DNA of 24,435 nucleotides from Elusimicrobiota bacterium (GTDB lineage: Bacteria > Elusimicrobiota > UBA5214 > JBBAAG01): contig JBBAAG010000045.1 in NCBI GenBank assembly GCA_041658405.1, positions 1 through 24,435 of the forward strand, in the 5' to 3' direction. The notes beneath the pieces were generated by a model, which did no database searches, had not been told where the DNA came from, and was given only the letters and a program-made list of their open reading frames with translations. Every line of letters starts with the position of its first letter. Position 1 is the stretch's first letter. This document shows positions 15,902 to 22,949 of the stretch, in pieces. The translations under genes and the position numbers were made by a program.

Positions 15902-17974
15902 CTAAAACTTAACCCTTGTTTCGACAGATGTTGAATTAAATGGATTACCCTGTGCATCAAACGTCTGTTTCGTAATTACAACAAGGAAAATATTTGAACT
16001 GAACGGATATCCGATCTCAGTACGGATAATCGTATTTTGCCCTTTAACGGTGATCAAATCTTCCCATGTACTGGCATTACGTTTATCGTAGTAAAATGCA
16101 ATAGTCAACTTATTCATCAACAACTGCGGGTCAACATTAATTTCACCGTGTACCCATGGATAAATATTCTCAGGATCATACGTATAATCTTCATAACTCA
16201 GCCTTGCGTTGATCTGTCCCATGATACTCATGTTAACCTCAGCATACGGCCCTTCTTTTATTGCCACAGCATCCGTCATTTTCTGCATCGTTGTCGCTTT
16301 TGTTATACGGTCCACATCATAAAACGCGTTGAAATAGGACGGCACAAAATTACTTTCCGTCTTTCGATACTCTGCCCGGTAGTTCACTAATGATAGTATC
16401 GTTCCTGCTACACCAGCCGCAGAACCGGTTCCCCCGTCCCTTACATTATCCACTAGTACATACTTTTCCCCGACGTCCATTAACGCAGCGTCGGCATAAA
16501 CTACCATCGACATTATAGGAGAGGTTATTACCGGCAGGTCAATATCCGCACCGTATACATTCACTTGGTCACCTGTGGTTGTTACAGACACCGGTACAAT
16601 CATATTACCTGACGTTACATACACAGTATCCGAATCCGGGTTTTGGTCGGTAAACGCACTGACACCGATACCTAACTTCTTAATTATCGGCAAACCAGTA
16701 CCCCATAACGGGCGTACATACATCCGGCCGCCATAAATCTCTGCACGGTTGACATCACTCACCATAGTTTCAAACCCGATATACCCGAGGTTGAGGTCAA
16801 GCTCTGCCCCGCCCTTTCGTACCGACGGGTATTGCAGCATATTAGAATAGTTCGACATAATAAGCCCATGCCCCATCGTAAGGTTTCTGAACCCTCCAAC
16901 ATAGGCGTATATAGACTCTCCTTTTGAACCCCAACTGAGGTACCATATTTTATCAAGCGCATCTTTCATTTCGTTAAAGTCCCAGTCAGTACCCCGGATT
17001 TCGCCTTTATCATTAAAGTACAAGACAATATCTAATCCAACACCGATCTTCCAAAATTTAAATTCCGGTGTAAGTTTAAGTTTTGAAAATGTCATTTTGT
17101 TGCCATCTTGATCGGTAAGAGTTTCCGTACCAAATTGACCGTCGAGAGAGAACGGCTTACCGCTATTACTAGCGGACGGCTTCGAAGTTGCCTGCTGCTG
17201 AGAACCAGGGATCGCTGTCGGTGCAACCAACTCATTATCCTGTTGAGGCGCAGCTTTTATATCCTTAGATTTTGCTGTATCTTCAGTTTTTTTACCTGCT
17301 GGTGCTACAGCTTCTTTCTCTGTTGTTACGTTACCCGCTTTTAAGGGAAAATCTTTATCCGGACTGACAGTAACCTGCTGCCCGTCAGAAAGAACTACTT
17401 CTTTGGTAGGATCATCTGGGCTCTGTACTGCTACCTGACCGGTATAAACTTTTGTAGTAACCGCATTATTCTGCCCGACATCTACTGAAAAGTCCGTCCC
17501 GCGTACCGCGCAGACTGAGACCGGTGTGCGAACATAAAAATTATCCGCTGACTTCAACGGTTTAACCTTTGCCCGCAGCCCGCCTACCCAAACGGTAAGC
17601 TGGGTAAACTTATTCTCCGCTTTTTGCTGCATTTGTTTAAAATGTAACACGCTACCCGGTTTTACTGTTAGTTCACTTTCGTCATCAAATTTCACAATTA
17701 CCGTAGATTTCGGGTGGGTAAACAACGTATTTTCTTCCGAGATTTCCATACCTTCAAACACAGTAACCCATTTATCTTTCCCGGGTACTTGCATACTACC
17801 TTTACCGGTAAACGATTTCACAATAGCTGTGCGTTTACCCGAAAAGGGAGGCGTATTAAACACCGTTAACGTACAGCTGCTTCCAGTAACCGCTGTAGTA
17901 GTCTCCGCTGTAAATACCGTAGCTGTCAACACACTTGTTATTAACAACGTTAACAAACCTAAACATCTCATCAT
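15902..17974 (-). CDS. FecR-domain protein fused to a predicted outer-membrane barrel
   Basis: About 690 aa. I set the start at the ATG 17974, 9 nt after AAGGAGG, instead of an ATG 30 nt upstream that places the Shine-Dalgarno inside the gene. The new start gives a clean signal peptide (MMRCLGLLTLLITSVLTATVFTA). Residues about 55-205 form a FecR domain, recognised by FEGMEI, DDESELTVKPGSVL and the RTPVSVCAVRGTDFSVDV core. A Pro/Ala/Gln/Lys-rich linker (about 215-275) follows. The last 410 residues show alternating beta-strands rich in Tyr, Gly and Asn and end in a hydrophobic strand with terminal Phe (VETRVKF), typical of outer-membrane proteins. No ligand is evident. FecR in iron uptake is a periplasmic sigma regulator in the inner membrane, so this architecture is distinct. 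First gene after the promoter of the acs run. Confidence 0.8.
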   Translation of the reverse strand: MMRCLGLLTLLITSVLTATVFTAETTTAVTGSSCTLTVFNTPPFSGKRTAIVKSFTGKGSMQVPGKDKWVTVFEGMEISEENTLFTHPKSTVIVKFDDESELTVKPGSVLHFKQMQQKAENKFTQLTVWVGGLRAKVKPLKSADNFYVRTPVSVCAVRGTDFSVDVGQNNAVTTKVYTGQVAVQSPDDPTKEVVLSDGQQVTVSPDKDFPLKAGNVTTEKEAVAPAGKKTEDTAKSKDIKAAPQQDNELVAPTAIPGSQQQATSKPSASNSGKPFSLDGQFGTETLTDQDGNKMTFSKLKLTPEFKFWKIGVGLDIVLYFNDKGEIRGTDWDFNEMKDALDKIWYLSWGSKGESIYAYVGGFRNLTMGHGLIMSNYSNMLQYPSVRKGGAELDLNLGYIGFETMVSDVNRAEIYGGRMYVRPLWGTGLPIIKKLGIGVSAFTDQNPDSDTVYVTSGNMIVPVSVTTTGDQVNVYGADIDLPVITSPIMSMVVYADAALMDVGEKYVLVDNVRDGGTGSAAGVAGTILSLVNYRAEYRKTESNFVPSYFNAFYDVDRITKATTMQKMTDAVAIKEGPYAEVNMSIMGQINARLSYEDYTYDPENIYPWVHGEINVDPQLLMNKLTIAFYYDKRNASTWEDLITVKGQNTIIRTEIGYPFSSNIFLVVITKQTFDAQGNPFNSTSVETRVKF

Positions 17975-17983
17975 TACCCAAAC

Positions 17984-17990
17984 CCTCCTT
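17984..17990 (-). promoter_or_regulatory. Shine-Dalgarno deciding the start of the FecR-barrel protein
   Basis: The minus strand carries a full AAGGAGG, 9 nt before the ATG at 17974 and 12 nt before a second adjacent ATG. It is the strongest ribosome site in the window and argues against the in-frame ATGs at 18004 and 17998. Confidence 0.8.
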
Positions 17991-18024
17991 GAAAACATAC
18001 ACATAAATTGTACAGTTATGGTAA

Positions 18025-18053
18025 ATAGTATATATTTGTAGCTAAATTTTCAA
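18025..18053 (-). promoter_or_regulatory. Predicted sigma70-type promoter of the FecR/acs operon
   Basis: On the minus strand, TTGAAA (18053-18048) is followed after exactly 17 nt by TACTAT (18030-18025). They match the -35 (TTGACA) and -10 (TATAAT) boxes in four or five of six positions each. The sequence around it is AT-rich, and a CAATTG palindrome overlaps the -35. Transcription would begin near 18018, giving a leader of roughly 40 nt before the FecR ATG. It lies in the only sizeable gap upstream of the acs genes, with no convincing terminator for the preceding regulator gene, so some read-in from the signalling cluster is possible. Confidence 0.55.
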
Positions 18054-18160
18054 TTGTTAATTTTGATACACTACAGATGTGCCTTAATGAATAAACTTTA
18101 CTAAAAAATGGGATTAACTCTTTAATTTGGGAAGCGGCGTTAGTATTTATTGTTTCAAAA

Positions 18161-18541
18161 TCATTTTTTCACATAAAAATATTGTTCTATTTTTGATAAC
18201 AACTCAGCCGGTTCGTAAGGTTTAATAACATAGTCATCCGCGCCAATACTTAAAGCCTTATCTTTAATACTTTCCGCCGACGCACTTAACACTATGACCG
18301 GTATATGCTTCAATTTATCGTCCATTTTTATAAGTTTACAAACATCTGAACCGTTTAGCTCCGGCAAACTCAAGTCAAGCAGAATTAAGGCCGGTTGCAC
18401 GGTTTTTGCAAGTTCCAGCCCTTTTACACCATCATTCGCAGTAACCACTTCATACCCGGCTTTTGATAACCTAATCGTAGCAACTCTAAGAATATTAGGT
18501 TCATCGTCGATTATAAGTATCTTTTTTGCCATACCGCCCAT
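18161..18541 (-). CDS. Single-domain CheY-like response regulator
   Basis: A 126-aa receiver domain with no output domain. It has the acidic pair in IDDE (residues 11-14), the phosphoacceptor D56 in LILLDLSLPELNG, S86 in VLSAS in the conserved Thr/Ser position, and K107 in VIKPY. It is probably phosphorylated by the histidine kinase encoded just upstream, 12 nt away, and would pass the signal by protein contact. Two starts are possible: the ATG at 18541, which lies only 2-3 nt from AGGAGA, and the ATG at 18532, which has better spacing and gives MAKKILIIDDE. The 3' side is followed by about 156 nt without a gene, containing the promoter of the next operon and nothing else I recognise. Confidence 0.92.
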   Translation of the reverse strand: MGGMAKKILIIDDEPNILRVATIRLSKAGYEVVTANDGVKGLELAKTVQPALILLDLSLPELNGSDVCKLIKMDDKLKHIPVIVLSASAESIKDKALSIGADDYVIKPYEPAELLSKIEQYFYVKK

Positions 18542-18553
18542 TTCTCCTATATA

Positions 18554-20701
18554 CTACCCTGCCGGCAGAGTGAACACAAACTCTGATCCCTGCCCAGGAA
18601 CTGATCCCGCCCATATTTTACCGCTGTGTCCTTCAATAATTTGTCTACTAATCGCCAAACCCAACCCGGTCCCCCCTGTTTTTCTAAACGTACCGACCTG
18701 CTGAAATTCTTTGAACAATTTTGTGATATCAGTTTCACTAATCCCCATACCCGTATCTTTGACATGTACGGCAACAGACTTTTTATCCTTATCATAAACT
18801 GTTGACACTGATATAGTGCCTTGCTCTGTAAATTTAACCGCATTATTGAACAAGTTGTTCATCACCTGTGTTATCCTGTCATAATCAAATTGAATATTTC
18901 CGATACTATTATCCAAATCCAACTTAAGATCAAGCCCCTTTTTTTGTATCACCCGTTCCATACTTTTAGCCACGCGTTTGACTAAATCATTGAGATTCCC
19001 TTCTTGAATTTTAAACTCAGTTTTCTGGGATTCTAACTTACTAAAATCTAACACATCATTGATCAGCCGGTGAAGCCGGTCCACATCAGACTTTGATATT
19101 TCCAACAACTCTTTTTGTTCCGCATTTATTTCACCGACTGTACCGTCCAATACAAGACCGATCCCTTCTTTTATTGACGTTAATGGCGTTCTTAATTCGT
19201 GCGATACCGCAGAAATAAACTGTGAACGCACACGCATAGATTCTATAATCACGTTTTCTGCATATTTACGTTCAGTTATGTCGCGAATCACGTGAACAAA
19301 CCTCTCGACATTCCCTTTTGAATCAAATATTGGCGATATATATACTGACAACCATTTAGCAAGTAAAGAGTCATACCATTCATCATGCGTTGTTTTCAAC
19401 ACGGACATTGACACTTTTGCCTGACATAGCGCTATTGGGGCATTCGAATTATGAAATATTTCATAACATTTCTTGCCAACAATTTCGGCTCTTGATTTAC
19501 TTAGTAACTCGCACATCGCATCATTTACAATTAGTATATTATTATCTGCGCTATGTATCGACACCCCGTCAATCATAGCATTATACGTTGCAGCCCAGTT
19601 ATTAACAGCGTCCTGTAACTTCTTATTTTGTATATTCAACTCAACTGTCATATCATCGGCTAACTGTACAGCTCGTTGTTCGGACATGGTAATTATCCAG
19701 GTAAGTATAAGCAATACCAAGCTTATGCAAAACCCGCTCAATAATACCATTAACGGGTTAGAATTTGACGGCGCTAATTTTACGCCCGGACGGGCATACA
19801 AATGTAGATACCAGTTCTGTCCACAAATATTGAGCGGCTTAATTATATGAGTATCTTTGTTTGATTTAACAACTTTATCAAAAGAATCTTTGTCACTAAC
19901 GTACAACAAGTTATTTACCGGAATATTTGTATTGTCTTCAGAAATAACTAAAACAAATTCATGGAAATCCCTATTTGAAAAAGTGGTTTTCATTAACTGG
20001 TTAATATGAATTACTATAGTAACAAACCCTTCAATTGCAAATTGCTGTTCTTCTTTTGTGCGATGAGATAAATATTTTTTGTAAATCGGCATCAATAACA
20101 ATACCCCGGGTTCGTTATTCCGCCGTTTAAGTTGTATTGTTTTACTTGCCACCGGCAAGCCTGACTCTAGCGCACGTTTCATAGCTTCTAACCGTACGGG
20201 ATCGATACCGCGGTCATAACCAAAAACTATCATATTTTCTTCAAAAGGTTCGATGTAATCTACTACATAGTATTCTTTGCGTTCACCTTTGGGATACACC
20301 GCGAAATCCGGGTACCCTTTTGGGGTTAGACTGGTGTCGTTACGAACAGTATATTCAAATTTATTCTTATCTACCTGTTTTACATACCGAGTAAATTCAA
20401 ATGAAACAATGCCCGGGAATCTGGTCTCGACATTCAATTTAGTTATGTATTCTTTCCACTCGTTCCGTTCGACAAATTTACTGGCAGCAAACAATGCGCG
20501 TAAGCCATAAAGAGTATTCACATATTTAATAGTGTTTAAATCTATTGACAATGAAAATTCGTCAACGTGGTCATTAACATATTCCTTAACTTCATATTTA
20601 ACAATATTTTGTGCGTTATACCACGCGATAACCGTTAAAGTCAAAGTTAGTATTGCGACTATATAAATAATATTCCGCCGTCTTATTGTCAGTTTTTTCA
20701 T
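18554..20701 (-). CDS. CHASE-PAS sensor histidine kinase
   Basis: A 715-aa membrane kinase. TM1 at about 11-28 and TM2 at about 317-338 enclose a periplasmic CHASE domain (about 45-300), with the family pattern FPGIVSFEFTRYV, YYVVDYIEPFEENMIVFGYD and AL.SGLPVAS. A short coiled coil (344-370) leads to a PAS domain with PAC tail (about 370-480, ending VIRDITERKYAE). HisKA has the phosphorylated H501 in VSHELRTPL. The ATPase domain has the N box (NNLFNNAVKF, 615-624), G1 (DTGMGI, 649-654) and G2 (GGTGLGLA). CHASE domains sense small extracellular molecules such as cytokinins or peptides in known cases; the ligand here is unknown. There is no receiver domain in the kinase itself. No clear Shine-Dalgarno is seen in the 15-nt gap after the ATPase gene. 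Confidence 0.93.
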   Translation of the reverse strand: MKKLTIRRRNIIYIVAILTLTLTVIAWYNAQNIVKYEVKEYVNDHVDEFSLSIDLNTIKYVNTLYGLRALFAASKFVERNEWKEYITKLNVETRFPGIVSFEFTRYVKQVDKNKFEYTVRNDTSLTPKGYPDFAVYPKGERKEYYVVDYIEPFEENMIVFGYDRGIDPVRLEAMKRALESGLPVASKTIQLKRRNNEPGVLLLMPIYKKYLSHRTKEEQQFAIEGFVTIVIHINQLMKTTFSNRDFHEFVLVISEDNTNIPVNNLLYVSDKDSFDKVVKSNKDTHIIKPLNICGQNWYLHLYARPGVKLAPSNSNPLMVLLSGFCISLVLLILTWIITMSEQRAVQLADDMTVELNIQNKKLQDAVNNWAATYNAMIDGVSIHSADNNILIVNDAMCELLSKSRAEIVGKKCYEIFHNSNAPIALCQAKVSMSVLKTTHDEWYDSLLAKWLSVYISPIFDSKGNVERFVHVIRDITERKYAENVIIESMRVRSQFISAVSHELRTPLTSIKEGIGLVLDGTVGEINAEQKELLEISKSDVDRLHRLINDVLDFSKLESQKTEFKIQEGNLNDLVKRVAKSMERVIQKKGLDLKLDLDNSIGNIQFDYDRITQVMNNLFNNAVKFTEQGTISVSTVYDKDKKSVAVHVKDTGMGISETDITKLFKEFQQVGTFRKTGGTGLGLAISRQIIEGHSGKIWAGSVPGQGSEFVFTLPAG

Positions 20702-20716
20702 AAAAAATGTTTCATT

Positions 20717-22861
20717 CTAATTTTGTGCAAGACGCCGGAATACAGCATCTACCCTGGATATCAAAATTTTGGGATTAAACGGTTTTATCAGGTAATCATT
20801 AGCACCGATGTTCATAACATTAACCTGGCTTTCTTCATCAGATTTTGCAGTTAAGACAATAATCGGTAGTTTTATTAAACCTAAAGCGATCCGTACTTTA
20901 TTAATTACACTGAACCCATCCATTTTAGGCATCATCAAATCAAGAATCAGTAAATCCGGAACTGTTTTTGATATTATTCCAACAGCTTCAACCCCATCCT
21001 GCGCAATAAGTACTTTATAACCACTATTTTCCAAATATTTGCTTAATAACATGCGGATAGACGGATCGTCGTCTGCAATCAATATCCTCTTTTTAGCAGC
21101 AGCTTCCTGGTTTTCATTATGACCTTTAGGTAAATCTCCTATTATTATACGGTCGTGGAGAGTCATGTATGGCAACAATTCATCTAACGACGAGTCACCG
21201 TTCACCAGATGTACCAACGCATCTTCTGTCATGGTCCACAACATATTTTTTTCAATCGCAAGTTTCCGCAACTCTTCTTCCTGAGTACCTTCACTGATAT
21301 ATTTCTTCATTTCACTATTTATATCAAACACTTCCACAACCGAAAATCTACCTCGAAACCCAGTAAAATCGCAAGCTGCACAATCACCGGGTTTGTAATA
21401 ATCAGGTTTTAAATTATTGTTTGTCAAAGCCTTCACCACTACCGGATCTTTTTCATTTTCCGGCACTAAAGTTTTACATTCAGGACACAGTTTACGTACT
21501 AACCTCTGCGAAGTTACTGCGATTAACGGGGTAGCGATTTTAAATGATTCTATCCCCATATCCACCAACCTGACAACAGTGGAAACAGCATCATTCGTAT
21601 GTAATGTTGATAATACCAAATGCCCAGTCATTGCAGACTGGAACGCAATTTCGGCAGTTTCGAGATCGCGTATTTCGCCAACTAATATTATATCCGGATC
21701 TTGCCGCAGTATTGATCTTAAAGCGCTTGCAAATGTTAACCCCTGTTTTTCGTTGACATTAACCTGATTTATTCCCGCTAACCTGTATTCAATAGGATCT
21801 TCTATTGTAACTATATTGGTATCTTCAGTTTTTAATGTATTTAACACAGCATACAATGTTGTTGTTTTCCCGCTACCCGTAGGGCCTGTAACGAGAATCA
21901 TTCCCTGCGGTTTTGTTAAAATACTTTTAAACTTATCAGCAACTATCGTACTAAACCCCATTTTGTCTATATTAAGATTACTTGACTTGGGATTTAAAAG
22001 CCGGAGAACAATTTTTTCGCCATATAATGTTGGTAATACAGAGATACGTAAGTCTATTTCCTCGCTGCCCACTATAATTTTCGTTCGGCCATCCTGCGGA
22101 CGGCGATGATCTGCCAGGTCTAATTCCGCCATTACTTTTATTCGTGCAACAACAAAAGTTGAGCCTATATATTTAGGTAACGTCATAATATTTTTTAGAT
22201 AACCATCTATACGATACCGTACAACAGTTTCTTTTTCTTCTTGCTCAATATGAATATCTGAAGCTCTCATTTTAACCGCTTTTGAGAGAATAACATTTAC
22301 CAACTTTATAATTGGCAACCTAACCTCGGACGATTCTACATCCTTAACCTTCTCTGCTTGTATGCCGATTACTTCTACAAAAGTATTCTCTTCAAATTTA
22401 CTCAATAAATCAAAGACTATCTGGTCTGGATTAAAGAGTTCTGTCAACAAAGTTTGTATATTTGAATATAACCCAAAATACGGCAAAAACGTTCTTCCGG
22501 TTACTGCTTCAACATCGCCTTTCATCATAATATTCAACGGGTCCCACGTCAAAACTTCAATATTATTACTATTGACTTTGAATGGTATCAACTGATATTT
22601 GCGGCACACTTTTTCAGGTACTAAAGAAAAAGCTAATTTATCGACGTTATTTTTTTCAAGCGTTAAATATGGTATCCTAAAATCATCCCGCACTTTTTTC
22701 CCTAACATCTCAAAATTAACAGTACTGCTTTCTATCAGTGCATCGGAAAGATAAGGTACTCGTTTTATACGTAGGTGATCTATAACATCAGGTGTAACTG
22801 ATGAAATTTTGTTTACCACTTTTACTAGCCATTCATCATTGAATTCGTGTTTATTATCCAT
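20717..22861 (-). CDS. PilB/GspE-type secretion ATPase fused to a C-terminal receiver domain
   Basis: A 714-aa fusion. Residues about 25-150 form an N1/MshEN-type domain. The ATPase core (about 180-560) has the Walker A GPTGSGKT at 326-333, the Asp box VTIEDPIEYR at 351-360, the Walker B ILVGEIRDLETAEIAF at 392-407, the His box GHLVLSTLHT and a tetracysteine zinc site (C459, C462, C494, C497). This is the motor of type IV pili or type II secretion. A linker leads to a complete receiver domain at 590-713 with D598-D599, phosphoacceptor D641, T671 and K693. The receiver should let the kinase encoded next door control the motor, but that is inference. The ATG lies 16 nt downstream of the terminator, so transcription of this gene is puzzling. 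No pilin, PilC or PilQ genes are in the window. Confidence 0.93.
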   Translation of the reverse strand: MDNKHEFNDEWLVKVVNKISSVTPDVIDHLRIKRVPYLSDALIESSTVNFEMLGKKVRDDFRIPYLTLEKNNVDKLAFSLVPEKVCRKYQLIPFKVNSNNIEVLTWDPLNIMMKGDVEAVTGRTFLPYFGLYSNIQTLLTELFNPDQIVFDLLSKFEENTFVEVIGIQAEKVKDVESSEVRLPIIKLVNVILSKAVKMRASDIHIEQEEKETVVRYRIDGYLKNIMTLPKYIGSTFVVARIKVMAELDLADHRRPQDGRTKIIVGSEEIDLRISVLPTLYGEKIVLRLLNPKSSNLNIDKMGFSTIVADKFKSILTKPQGMILVTGPTGSGKTTTLYAVLNTLKTEDTNIVTIEDPIEYRLAGINQVNVNEKQGLTFASALRSILRQDPDIILVGEIRDLETAEIAFQSAMTGHLVLSTLHTNDAVSTVVRLVDMGIESFKIATPLIAVTSQRLVRKLCPECKTLVPENEKDPVVVKALTNNNLKPDYYKPGDCAACDFTGFRGRFSVVEVFDINSEMKKYISEGTQEEELRKLAIEKNMLWTMTEDALVHLVNGDSSLDELLPYMTLHDRIIIGDLPKGHNENQEAAAKKRILIADDDPSIRMLLSKYLENSGYKVLIAQDGVEAVGIISKTVPDLLILDLMMPKMDGFSVINKVRIALGLIKLPIIVLTAKSDEESQVNVMNIGANDYLIKPFNPKILISRVDAVFRRLAQN

Positions 22862-22876
22862 ACGTCTCTCTTCTTC

Positions 22877-22910
22877 AAAAAACCTTGCACATTCTTTCGA
22901 ATGTGCAAGG
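22877..22910 (-). terminator. Intrinsic terminator after the OmpA-family gene
   Basis: On the minus strand there is a perfect 12-bp stem (22910-22899 with 22894-22883) closed by a GAAA tetraloop and followed directly by six T (22882-22877). This is a textbook Rho-independent terminator, about 40 nt after the stop codon of the PorV-like/IPT/OmpA gene. It lies only 16 nt before the ATG of the following ATPase gene, so it may also act as an attenuator in its leader. Confidence 0.85.
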
Positions 22911-22949
22911 AATTATCTCTATTTATCTCTGAGTGAAACCGATACACTT

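Noticed and set aside
17975..18004. Upstream ATG start for the FecR-barrel protein
   Set aside because: The strong AAGGAGG would fall inside the coding region, and the extra ten residues would precede a complete signal peptide.
18110..18140. Possible terminator after the CheY-like gene (ATTAA...TTAAT followed by a T run on the minus strand)
   Set aside because: The stem is only 5 bp, all A/T, and is separated from the T run by CCCA. It would not be a stable terminator.
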